Source: a virus
Virus record (IMG/VR): IMGVR_UViG_3300030002_000130
Location: 1-20,552 of that record
Strand: one strand, 5' to 3'
DNA length: 20,552 nt
Both the position numbers and the translations under genes were made by a program. Numbering within the stretch: the first letter of the stretch is position 1; every line of letters begins with the position of its first letter. The notes below the pieces were generated by a model, which was not told where the DNA came from, searched no databases, and saw only the letters and a program-made list of their open reading frames with translations. Of the stretch, positions 7,921 to 15,494 are shown piece after piece.

Positions 7921-8889
7921 TTAAGGTTTCAACTCAGCTGGCAGATTGACACCGTTCGCACCACCGTGCCCGTAAGGTGCACCACCCGTATAGGTCCACA
8001 TGATTCGCGTCGCATCGCTCTGACTCTTACCTCTGTGCGACACATGCACCCATGCTGAGTTGTGCTTCTCGTAAATGATCTGCGAGAACGGCAAGCCAGA
8101 GGCTACGAGGAACTTGAATATCTCGATGGTTGCTTCAGTGCTTCCACCTGAAATGTCGGCAGCGCAACCCAAGCCGTGATCGGTGGCGCCCATACCCGAA
8201 GCCACAGTGCGGAAGCCACTGTTAAAGCTGAAGGGGAACTTGTCACGAATAGGTTCGAGAACGCTCAGGCACAACGCTGCCCAATTGCAAGCGATCTGGT
8301 TCGCGGTAAGGTCACGTTGAGCAACTGGAATGTTCTTGCAATCTCCCAACGTGAAGTGAGGACTGACGTTGATCGCCATCTCCTTCGAGGTGATGACTTC
8401 CGGAAACTTATCACATGACTGGTAGCTACGTGCTACGCCTTCGTTCGGTGCATCCATTACATCTCCCGGTGGTAAATATGTTGCAGCTTGTGTTGCTATC
8501 GCTTGCTGGCCTGCTGGCGAATTGTCGTAGACCATACGGCCTGCAATGATCTGCACTCCCGGTACAGGGGCTCCGGGATTTTCATCACCCGCGAACACAT
8601 CCGGACTGCCTGATACTGCAACATACTGACCACCACCAAGTACGATACCGTAATCGCCGATCCTATGCACTGGAGGGTTGCTATCTCCGAACACTGTTGC
8701 TGATCCTGTCGTGGCTTGCGTGATATGACCGCACGACGTATTGCCTAGATCTCCGACGCGAACTATCGGAGATCCATTGGCGCTACTGATAGGATCACCA
8801 GTACAGAAGATCGTGACGAACTCAACAGGACCGTCGTGCTGGTAACAAACACCGACACCTAGATCACCTACCCTACACACCGCAGGCAT
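7921..8889 (-). CDS. PAAR spike tip fused to M15-type peptidase
   Basis: Residues 1-105 form a PAAR domain, the metal-stabilised cone that sharpens contractile-tail spikes. It shows repeated '[GS]SP..RVGD' turns (NGSPIVRVGDL, PPVHRIGDYG, SGSPDVFAGDE) and candidate zinc ligands C15, H18, C53, H55 and H75. After a linker (about 106-160), residues 165-300 match the zinc D,D-carboxypeptidase/endopeptidase M15 fold: SPHFTLGDC, LEPIRDKF, SGFRT (R227), then DHGLGCAADI with H238 and D245, and E274 before WVHVSH with H282. These correspond to the HxxxxxxxD and E...H zinc and catalytic positions. It directly follows the gp5-like spike gene (1 nt gap). Expected role: tip of the puncturing needle that cuts peptidoglycan peptide bonds during genome entry. 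The catalytic residues appear intact; activity is untested. Confidence 0.85.
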   Translation of the reverse strand: MPAVCRVGDLGVGVCYQHDGPVEFVTIFCTGDPISSANGSPIVRVGDLGNTSCGHITQATTGSATVFGDSNPPVHRIGDYGIVLGGGQYVAVSGSPDVFAGDENPGAPVPGVQIIAGRMVYDNSPAGQQAIATQAATYLPPGDVMDAPNEGVARSYQSCDKFPEVITSKEMAINVSPHFTLGDCKNIPVAQRDLTANQIACNWAALCLSVLEPIRDKFPFSFNSGFRTVASGMGATDHGLGCAADISGGSTEATIEIFKFLVASGLPFSQIIYEKHNSAWVHVSHRGKSQSDATRIMWTYTGGAPYGHGGANGVNLPAELKP

Positions 8890-8890
8890 A

Positions 8891-9508
8891 CTAACCCCCG
8901 TTGAGTTGAATGGTCGACCCTTGAATCTCGCAAGTGCCGTCTGAGTGCATAGTCGTGTTGCCCGCTACGTTTGCCGTCATGTTCCCTTCCACTGTAGCGT
9001 TCATGTTCCCCTTAATCAGCCAGTTGTGATCCTGAGGCGTCGTCACTGTGACCGTGCCGTCTTTGATCACCATGGACACTAAGGACGAATGCACGAACGT
9101 CCACGTCTTGGTGGTCATGTCGACTAGGAGCTTGTTGCCAGTAGGATCAACGAAGCCCCATGCGTTGTTATGAAATTCGCGCTTCTGCTCTGCTGTCTTC
9201 TTGCCAAAGGCCAACAGGCTACCCAAGTAGATCGGATGGTGCTGATCTCCGTCCTGCAGGATCACCAAGATCTGCGAGCCTATCGCAGGAGGGCCATACA
9301 CTCCGTATCCACCACCTACACCGAATGGCGAAAACTTCGATGGGCCAATCCACACGCAAGACTCTTCGTCGTCGTAGATGCCCGGGATCAACGCTTTGAT
9401 ACGATCGAGTCCGTCCGGGTCCAAGTTGACGATGACTGTACCGATCAGATACTTGCCGTCATAGTCTTCTTTGTTGTTCATTGTGTCTTGCACTGTTCCG
9501 AGCGGCAT
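8891..9508 (-). CDS. Baseplate central spike, gp5/gpV-like, without lysozyme domain
   Basis: This 205-residue protein has an N-terminal OB-fold (residues about 15-100), with YLIGTVIVNLDPDGLDRIKA, then VYGPPAIGSQILVILQDGD and HPIYLGSLL, the standard opening of gp5/gpV/VgrG-type spikes. A middle strand region (VDPTGNKLLVDM) leads to a short repetitive beta-helix near 160-205 (MNATVEGNMTANVAGNTTMH, ending IQLNGG), which would form the trimeric needle that the PAAR protein caps. T4 gp5 has a lysozyme between the OB-fold and the needle; here there is none, and wall-degrading functions sit in neighbouring genes. The start overlaps the stop of the hub gene by 1 nt (TAATG), with AAGGAA upstream, so translation is coupled. 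Confidence 0.88.
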   Translation of the reverse strand: MPLGTVQDTMNNKEDYDGKYLIGTVIVNLDPDGLDRIKALIPGIYDDEESCVWIGPSKFSPFGVGGGYGVYGPPAIGSQILVILQDGDQHHPIYLGSLLAFGKKTAEQKREFHNNAWGFVDPTGNKLLVDMTTKTWTFVHSSLVSMVIKDGTVTVTTPQDHNWLIKGNMNATVEGNMTANVAGNTTMHSDGTCEIQGSTIQLNGG

Positions 9509-10587
9509 TACGAAGTTCCTTCCCGAAAGGCAATGATCTTCTCAGCGTAGGAAGTCCCCTGCTGGTAAATCACTTTGTGTCCGATGATGTAATCTCCGTC
9601 GTACTCACTGGAAGCCGACGGGCTAGTGGTCAAGCTCAATCCATCCATGATCGACAACCTTGTTGGGTGGTCGAAAGTGAACTCACCACCAAGACTGAGC
9701 AATGCGTCGTACCTCGCGTTCTGGTACTTGGCCTTCTCGCAGTTGGGATGCACATTGCCGAAGTCGATCGGACTGTACGTGAAGTTGCCGCGCTTGATAG
9801 CGTCCCGCACTCCCTGATTTACCAACAGGTTGTTCACCTTGGGCACTAGACTCAGCTCACTATGTTGCTTAGTCGCATATATCGACTGCGCCACGCGCGT
9901 GTCTCTGTAACCAGATAGGGCATTGGTGAAACCTGAATCCGTCGTGGGTCTGAACTCACGGGCCTGATAGGCACCTGCGGTTGCATAGTTATAACTCACA
10001 CGTGCTGTGAACGTCGGCGAACGTACATCTCGATACCGCATCGTCCCCGAGAGGTCGATGCCCATTGCTATGTGTGCTGCATCTGTGATGAATCCACGAG
10101 CAGCTATGAACTCAGCGAACTCACAGAAGGACCGATTCCTTGGAAGCCACACTTGCGCATCGTTCGTCTGTATGCCTGAGAACTTCATATCGCACAGGCT
10201 GCAGATCTCGGATAGAGCAGCAGACGAAGTGCCATTGATGCCTAGCGACGATGTCCCTATGTGATAGCGAGGCACATTCAGGAACCCATCGATCTCGTAG
10301 AGGTCATGGCCCCCGCTTGGATGACGAAAGATGTTGGCCGCACGAAACGACATTGATGTTTGAATATCGGAATCTTTGATCACTACGTCGATGGAAGAGG
10401 AATCGCCCAACTTGTATTTGGACATAACACCCATGACGTCTAGGATGGCAAAGTGCATCGTGGGAACGTGCCACTTGGTGGACTCTGCGCAATGAAAGAA
10501 GTTGAGGATGTTGATCTCTTCCAACGGATACTCAGCGCCGTTGATGAAGATCGATATCTCCAAGGCACCACGAACTCTGTAGCCCAT
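9508..10587 (-). CDS. Baseplate hub protein, gp27/gpD-like
   Basis: This 359-residue protein sits directly before the spike gene, the position of T4 gp27, P2 gpD and Mu gp44. The sequence is beta-rich at both ends. The N-terminus (LEISIFINGAEYPLEEINIL) and FRAANIFRHPSGGHDLYEIDGFL fit the first hub barrel. A middle helical part (FCEFAEFIAARGFITDAAHI) and a C-terminal barrel (LSIMDGLSLTTSP, YDGDYIIGHKVIY) complete the typical gp27 layout. The hub trimer adapts the sixfold tube to the threefold spike and forms the channel. It starts 1 nt after the LysM-like gene's stop and overlaps the spike start by 1 nt. Its own Shine-Dalgarno is weak, so coupling is likely. Similarity is at the level of fold and context. 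Confidence 0.78.
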   Translation of the reverse strand: MGYRVRGALEISIFINGAEYPLEEINILNFFHCAESTKWHVPTMHFAILDVMGVMSKYKLGDSSSIDVVIKDSDIQTSMSFRAANIFRHPSGGHDLYEIDGFLNVPRYHIGTSSLGINGTSSAALSEICSLCDMKFSGIQTNDAQVWLPRNRSFCEFAEFIAARGFITDAAHIAMGIDLSGTMRYRDVRSPTFTARVSYNYATAGAYQAREFRPTTDSGFTNALSGYRDTRVAQSIYATKQHSELSLVPKVNNLLVNQGVRDAIKRGNFTYSPIDFGNVHPNCEKAKYQNARYDALLSLGGEFTFDHPTRLSIMDGLSLTTSPSASSEYDGDYIIGHKVIYQQGTSYAEKIIAFREGTS

Positions 10588-10588
10588 G

Positions 10589-10921
10589 TCAGATCACCAC
10601 TGTAGCTTGTTGAGCAGCCGGCCTAGTAAGGTAAGCCATCAATGATCCGATCTCCGGGATGGCCAAGCGGCAACCTACCACTATGTCGTTGATAGGATCA
10701 GCAAGACCGTTTGCGTAGAGGATGGCACGCCACAGAGATACATCGCCGTACATGTCGAAGGCCAATCCCGGAAGATTCGCTTCGTACTTCGAGTCGACCG
10801 TGATGTACTTTGCGATCTGCACTTGATAGCGAAGGTCTTTGTAGAGCGAATGGAAAACGTCAAACTCGCCTACGTTGGCAAGGTAGGGCGTGACGTTGGA
10901 GTAATCGTAAGAAGAGGGCAT
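10589..10921 (-). CDS. Small LysM-like baseplate protein, gp53-type
   Basis: This 110-residue protein has a compact C-terminal motif at residues 50-92: LPGLAFDMYGDVSLWRAILY, then ANGLADPINDIVVGCRLAIP. The pattern 'a..YGd..lWraIl.aNgl.dP...v..G..L.IP' is the LysM-like fold found in T4 gp53 and in small tail proteins (P2 gpX type) that clamp the baseplate around the hub. T4 gp53 is longer (close to 200 residues), so this would be a minimal version. It lies between the tube-cap gene (12 nt gap) and the hub gene (1 nt gap), matching Mu/P2-like synteny. The Shine-Dalgarno (AAGAGA) is modest. There is no reason to think it binds peptidoglycan in this context. Confidence 0.78.
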   Translation of the reverse strand: MPSSYDYSNVTPYLANVGEFDVFHSLYKDLRYQVQIAKYITVDSKYEANLPGLAFDMYGDVSLWRAILYANGLADPINDIVVGCRLAIPEIGSLMAYLTRPAAQQATVVI

Positions 10922-10933
10922 GATGATTGTCTC

Positions 10934-11809
10934 TTATCGGTTGGCGTAGTAGCCAGTGCGCGGAGCACTAGCACTGGCAGTGACTTGGAACATGTCTTGC
11001 AGGTCTTGCATCGTGACTGCGAACAGTGGGCGGACTACGACTGACACAGTGCATATGTTCGGTATGCCGGTCTCTCCGTCCAGGTACGTCATGCCCCACA
11101 CTGGGCTCGCGGCAATCACAACTACATCGCGGATGTTGAGGAACTTTCCAAGCCTGATCGATATGCGGTTCTTGATGCACTTGGCCATCTCGTTGCGCTT
11201 CGCAACAGCTTCCTCTCTAGATGCTGTCTTCTGAGTAATCGTGGGTGTAGTAGACTTGTTCTGCTGATCGCTTAAGGTGCCATCTGTATTGATACTCCTT
11301 CCAACGTCAGCTCCCATGTTGAAGCCCATCTTCACGATGTCCCAACCCTTGGACACGACGTCTTTGCCGGTCTTCAACACCTCGTCCAAGATACGACGGG
11401 CTTCGGCAGGGTCAAGAGTAGGTCCCGGAGTAATCATGAAGCCGTTGGTGTCTAGGGACGGAACGACCATGCTGAGCAGATCAAGCACAGGCGTCATTAC
11501 GTCCTTGACCGGATCGCTGTCTGTAGTGAACACCAGATCGAACGTCAAGTCGGAACCTTCAGTGCCTTGCCACACCTGCAAGGTCATCATCTGTGTCGCT
11601 GGCCGCACTCCGAACATCTTCAAGGCAGTAGAGATCGAACCGGGCAGCATCCCTAGCAGACCCTGAGAGAACGGGGCTTCCCATGTAGACGTGTTCTCCA
11701 TGCGCAGCTCTTCAGGCATACCGCCCAAGACTCGAACCACTCGTCCCGTCTCGTTGCGATACTGCTGTATCTCGATCTCGTATGCGGTCACGCTGTTGCC
11801 GTTACTCAT
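10934..11809 (-). CDS. Baseplate tube cap/initiator, gp48/gp54-like
   Basis: This 291-residue protein shows a beta-rich first half (MMTLQVWQGTEGSDLTFDLV, then FTTDSDPVKDVMTPVLDLL, then NGFMITPGPT). A helical or flexible middle spans about 133-205. A second beta block at 215-270 reads ISIRLGKFLNIRDVVVIAAS, then GIPNICTVSVVVRPLFA. That block resembles the tube-like domain of T4 gp48/gp54, which start tail-tube polymerisation on the hub. The start ATG overlaps the previous stop by four bases (ATGA), with GGAG 7 nt upstream. In Mu-like phages this slot holds the protein between the tape measure and the hub (Mu gp43), which is an alternative name for the same role. Assignment rests on domain character plus position. 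Confidence 0.68.
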   Translation of the reverse strand: MSNGNSVTAYEIEIQQYRNETGRVVRVLGGMPEELRMENTSTWEAPFSQGLLGMLPGSISTALKMFGVRPATQMMTLQVWQGTEGSDLTFDLVFTTDSDPVKDVMTPVLDLLSMVVPSLDTNGFMITPGPTLDPAEARRILDEVLKTGKDVVSKGWDIVKMGFNMGADVGRSINTDGTLSDQQNKSTTPTITQKTASREEAVAKRNEMAKCIKNRISIRLGKFLNIRDVVVIAASPVWGMTYLDGETGIPNICTVSVVVRPLFAVTMQDLQDMFQVTASASAPRTGYYANR

Positions 11810-13314
11810 GCTTGTGCTCCAGTTGCTAATCGTAGGGTTGGTTGATTCTTTCCAAGCTTGACAGGCTCATAGGGTGCATCAGAGGAACCGCCTACGCTAC
11901 TAGGAGATGCCTGTGCAACCTTTGTCGTAGCTGGTGCTTGTGGCTTCGGTGGGGCTACCGCAGTGGTGGGCGGTGTAGATATCTCTGCCGTCCGTTGCTC
12001 GTATCTGCCAAGCCGTCCTGCAAACATCTCGTATATCTGCCGGAAGGATCTGGCGGTCGTGCCTGAATAGAACACCGTGTAGTTGTTGTCGATCTCTTTC
12101 TGTGAGGCAAAAGAAGCAGCCTCTGCATCAGGTTCGTTCTGGTAGTGCTTGATGAATGTTGCACCGCCACCTGCACCCAAGAAGTGCGTAAGGTATATGT
12201 CTGTGATCGACACTGAACTTCCTGACGCCTTCAATGCGGCGGGGTATCCCTCATGCTTCATCATTGCTGCAGCCATGACTGCTGACGCTACGGGATCGAG
12301 CTTGTCGGCCGTCTTGTCCACGCCGTACATCTTGCCGTACTTGGAAATCATGCCTTTCCAGGTACTGTCTAGGAACTGGAACAAACCAGAGGCAGAACCC
12401 TTTGGGGGTGTAGCATCTGATCGGAAGGATGATTCGACACCTGCCATCGCAGTAAGCAAATTCAGAGGGACTCCAACTTTCGTAGACGCGTACTTCAAGG
12501 CGTCGGCTACAGCTGCAGAGATCACGGCCTTCTTACTCTTCTTGTCGGCTGCCCCCTGAATGCGTACCGCGGATGCTTTAGTTTCAGGAGCTTGTGCAGG
12601 AGCTGGCCGGGTCGGGGGTGCAGGAGCCACCAACTCCTTGGCCTTCATAACAGGAGACGTTTTAGGTTCAGGTGCTTGCTCTTTAGCAGCAACTACAGGT
12701 GCTGAGGTCTGCGCAACCGGAGCAGGCTCAGCCGTCACAGTAGGGAGGTCCGGAGACTTCTTAAACTCTTCTACCTTGTGTATGTTCTTGTCAGCTTCTG
12801 ATTGCTCGCCGTCTTTCTTCACGAAGAAGTGGTGATAACCCCACAAGGCCAAACCCCCGATGGCTAGGGCTATGGCCACGACAGGATTGGCAATCAAGAA
12901 GGCAATTGTACTTCCTAACACCGCCATCACTGAAGTGACGACGAACGTCACCGTAGAGGCTATCAGACCCACCACTGTACTGATGACTGTACCGATAGCA
13001 GTACCGATCAAGGGCAGGAGCTCAGCCAAAGTACTGCGGATGGCCATGCTCTCAAACTCTTCGACCGCAGCAGCCTTGGCCTTCTCCTTCACCGAGTGCT
13101 CAGTGCCCTTGATGATTAGGTTTGCAATCTCTCGAGACTGTGCTACCACTTTCTCCCGCTTTTGATGCTTCTCTCTGTTCTCAGTAGCGTCTTTGATGGA
13201 CATGGGTAGGGCTGTCTCGGACAAAAGTAAGAGCATGTCCATCGGCCCTAATACTTCAGGCATCTGAGCAGTATCTTTAGCACCTAGCAGCGCTACCCCG
13301 GCCATCAACGACAT
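11806..13314 (-). CDS. Membrane-spanning tail protein with SLT lytic transglycosylase domain (second tape-measure/hub gene)
   Basis: This 502-residue protein has a charged helical N-terminus, a long hydrophobic stretch at about 96-163 rich in G, A, V, I and T (probably two or three membrane helices; TLAELLPLIGTAIGTVIS to LALWGYHHFF), and a Pro/Ala-rich linker at 190-245. A transglycosylase fold follows at about 270-400: LLTAMAGVESSFRSDA with catalytic glutamate E294, GSASGLFQFLDSTWKGM, and DIYLTHFLGAGGGATFI. These match the goose-lysozyme/SLT motifs 'ESxF', 'GLFQ' and 'YLxHFLG'. A second Pro/Ala-rich tail ends it. It overlaps the preceding gene by 1 nt (TAATG). Expected role: ejected with the tape measure, locally cutting glycan strands and perhaps inserting in the inner membrane as a DNA channel. 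Confidence 0.8.
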   Translation of the reverse strand: MSLMAGVALLGAKDTAQMPEVLGPMDMLLLLSETALPMSIKDATENREKHQKREKVVAQSREIANLIIKGTEHSVKEKAKAAAVEEFESMAIRSTLAELLPLIGTAIGTVISTVVGLIASTVTFVVTSVMAVLGSTIAFLIANPVVAIALAIGGLALWGYHHFFVKKDGEQSEADKNIHKVEEFKKSPDLPTVTAEPAPVAQTSAPVVAAKEQAPEPKTSPVMKAKELVAPAPPTRPAPAQAPETKASAVRIQGAADKKSKKAVISAAVADALKYASTKVGVPLNLLTAMAGVESSFRSDATPPKGSASGLFQFLDSTWKGMISKYGKMYGVDKTADKLDPVASAVMAAAMMKHEGYPAALKASGSSVSITDIYLTHFLGAGGGATFIKHYQNEPDAEAASFASQKEIDNNYTVFYSGTTARSFRQIYEMFAGRLGRYEQRTAEISTPPTTAVAPPKPQAPATTKVAQASPSSVGGSSDAPYEPVKLGKNQPTLRLATGAQA

Positions 13315-15284
13315 TAGCAGAGCCCTTTCAAGTTAATAAGAACGTTACGCTCACTTGTAGCACTTGACGACGGTATCGTGGCTAGACCCAAGGATGGGCT
13401 GCCTCCACCCCCACCACTGCTCGAAGGTGCGTGCTTGGCCTCGGGCGCAGGAGCAGGTGGTGGAGTAGCGATCACTGGCTTCGTTGATGATGCAGCCGCA
13501 GCTTGCGGACTAACAGCCACAGTAACGTTTGCCTTGCCACCTCGAGACGGCGTGGTCATCGGCATTGTTGCATCTGTACGCATACCCGGAGTGGCAGGGT
13601 CTGCCGTCGTCGGCTTAGCCGTCGAAGAAGGAGTGGCCGAGGAAGTTCCAGACGCATCAGCGCCACCACCTGTAGCCCCTTGAGGCGCCGCAGGACTAGC
13701 AGGTGCAGGGGCTCCAGAAGACGAGTCAGGCGTTGCAGAAGTAGGCGCGTCTTCGGGCTTAGGTCCGAGGAGGGCAGCAGCTCCAGTCATCTTTGATTGT
13801 CGAACAGGTTCGTTCTTCTCCGTGGGTGGAGCATTGACGATGATCTGATCTTCCGGAACCTTGACACCGTATGTCTTCTCGAACTCCTTTGCCTCTTGTG
13901 GATCGAAGGTATGGGAGCCCATGTAGTTCTCTGCCCGCTTCTTATCCCAGTTAGCGGTGAAGCCCAACTTGTCGTTAGCCTTGCTGCCCCAGTCATAGGC
14001 CGCGGCAGCAACAGGCCGAGCACCAGACTCTACTGCACCTGTAGCTGCTTTGTTCACTAGGTTGTCAGCAGGATCGGTCTTGGGGTGCCGATCAATGCCG
14101 AGGAACGCATAGATCTTGTCGACCACCCACTCGTAGCTCTTCGAGAACGTGTCCTTGATAACTTCCATCAGGTCGATGTCTTTGAACCGCTCGATGTAAC
14201 CCTGCACCACACCTCCCAAAGCTACAAGCCCGACAGCAAGGAGCATCAACGCGTTGCCCTTGTCTTTCAGGCCACCAGTCTTGGCAACCTTGTCGTACTT
14301 CGCCTTGATGAACTTCATCAAGCCATTGGTCTCATCTTTCCCTCTCCCTTTGGGGTTTTCTGGATCAACAAGGTCCTTGCTCTTGTTCATCTTGTCACCC
14401 TTCGGCTCGGGTATAGATTCGGGCTTTGGCCTCTTTGTCTTTGCACCATAGCCGAAGAAACTGAGCAAGCCTTGGCCGAACTTCTTCACAGCACTAGGTG
14501 CAGACTTGCGAGCGGGCTTGATAGTTCCGGGAGTGGATTTTACAGGCGGGCTATCTTTGTTTTCAGGTTGAGCAACAACAGGCTTCGCCGTAGGACTACC
14601 GACGAACTCAGCTCTCAAGGCCTCAAGTGACTCATGTATAGCACGTACCGCTTTCTCAAACGGTGTCTCTTTGGGTTCCTTCTTTCCGCCCTTGTCCCCA
14701 AGGAGTTCCTTAATCTGGTCAAGCTTGGACTCCCACGTATCTTCATCATGCTTCTTGATTTTGGCAAGGGTGTCATCAGCCAGATCTTCATTGGCTGCTT
14801 CCATGTCCTTGGCGACCCGATCGAGATTGAAGTTCTGCAGCTTGAGCTTAGGAGCCTCCATCAAGTGGTTCTTTTTCTTCGGGAGCTCAGGGATGTTCTC
14901 CGTTGCTTCTTCAAGGCTACCGTCTTTGGCCTCCAGCATCTCAGAGATCGCGGCAAGCAGAGTTGGCATGGTTTCCTTCTGTGCCTTCTCTACTGCCTGT
15001 CCGTAGATGATAGCCATCTGCCTAGCAGTCAATGGCTGCTTACTCCGAGCCTTGCGTTTGGTCTGGATTGATTCCGCACGTTCCGCAGCAGAGAGCTCTG
15101 CGAGTCGCACACCTTCAGCAAAGACAGAGTACGCCAAGTCATCGTAGGTCTTCAGAGCAGACCCAAGGGCATCCACATCCTTCTGAGTGTATTGCCCGTC
15201 GATCACGCGCTGTAGAGGAGCACTAGCCGTCTTCTGTATGGCTTGCCACTTTTTCAGTTCGTAGGCACTTCGAAGTCCTGCCAT
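13314..15284 (-). CDS. Probable tape-measure protein (first of two)
   Basis: This 656-residue protein lies just after the chaperone/frameshift gene, where tape-measure genes lie in most tailed phages. Residues 1-230 are mostly charged helix and probable coiled coil. Pro/Lys-rich linkers span 230-310. One strong membrane segment lies at about 344-362 (ALMLLAVGLVALGGVVQGYI). Residues 365-500 are mixed helix. The C-terminal 150 residues are low-complexity Pro/Ala/Ser/Thr/Gly ending NVLINLKGLC. T4 gp29 (tape measure) is a little shorter (near 590 residues). At the usual rule of about 1.5 Angstrom per residue this gene alone would correspond to a tail near 100 nm. Start: AAAGGA 6 nt before ATG. 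It could instead be a hub protein with the next gene as the ruler. Confidence 0.62.
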   Translation of the reverse strand: MAGLRSAYELKKWQAIQKTASAPLQRVIDGQYTQKDVDALGSALKTYDDLAYSVFAEGVRLAELSAAERAESIQTKRKARSKQPLTARQMAIIYGQAVEKAQKETMPTLLAAISEMLEAKDGSLEEATENIPELPKKKNHLMEAPKLKLQNFNLDRVAKDMEAANEDLADDTLAKIKKHDEDTWESKLDQIKELLGDKGGKKEPKETPFEKAVRAIHESLEALRAEFVGSPTAKPVVAQPENKDSPPVKSTPGTIKPARKSAPSAVKKFGQGLLSFFGYGAKTKRPKPESIPEPKGDKMNKSKDLVDPENPKGRGKDETNGLMKFIKAKYDKVAKTGGLKDKGNALMLLAVGLVALGGVVQGYIERFKDIDLMEVIKDTFSKSYEWVVDKIYAFLGIDRHPKTDPADNLVNKAATGAVESGARPVAAAAYDWGSKANDKLGFTANWDKKRAENYMGSHTFDPQEAKEFEKTYGVKVPEDQIIVNAPPTEKNEPVRQSKMTGAAALLGPKPEDAPTSATPDSSSGAPAPASPAAPQGATGGGADASGTSSATPSSTAKPTTADPATPGMRTDATMPMTTPSRGGKANVTVAVSPQAAAASSTKPVIATPPPAPAPEAKHAPSSSGGGGGSPSLGLATIPSSSATSERNVLINLKGLC

Positions 15285-15299
15285 GACTATTCCTTTAAG

Positions 15300-15494
15300 T
15301 TAACCACCGATGTATATCTGGTTGTTCTCGATACACTTCTTCTTGGTCTCTCGTATTGCTGACACTTTATCGCTGAGGTACATGAAGTCTTGAACCAGCA
15401 TCGTTTCATCGTAGACGCCAAACTCTTGCATGATCTTTGTCTTGCGTTCGATGACCTCAGCCTTATCGCTCAGCGGAAAGAAACGAGTGTGCAT
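15300..15494 (-). CDS. Probable frameshift extension of the tail chaperone (64-codon overlapping frame)
   Basis: This frame overlaps the end of the gp26-like gene and continues 160 bases past its stop. Read from the ATG at 15494 it gives 64 residues starting MHTRFFPLSDKAEV and ending NNQIYIGG; the part after the overlap is charged and helical. The ATG has no good Shine-Dalgarno at normal distance (the nearest GAGGGA is about 17 nt away). Its net register is +1 (equal to -2) relative to the upstream gene. The pair sits between a tube-fold gene and the tape-measure gene, the classic place for a programmed frameshift that makes two tail-assembly chaperones. I therefore read it as an extension making a product of about 376 residues, but an independent small gene or a sequencing error cannot be excluded. 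Confidence 0.62.
   Translation of the reverse strand: MHTRFFPLSDKAEVIERKTKIMQEFGVYDETMLVQDFMYLSDKVSAIRETKKKCIENNQIYIGG

Noticed and set aside
7517-8575. Short repeat ctcccggtacagg near 7518 and 8555
   Set aside because: Both copies encode a Pro-Val-Pro-Gly linker in neighbouring proteins; the match is short and explained by similar linker codons, not a mobile or regulatory repeat.
8891-9508. Lysozyme domain in the gp5-like spike
   Set aside because: The protein has only OB-fold and short needle repeats; there is no room or motif for a lysozyme domain at 205 residues.
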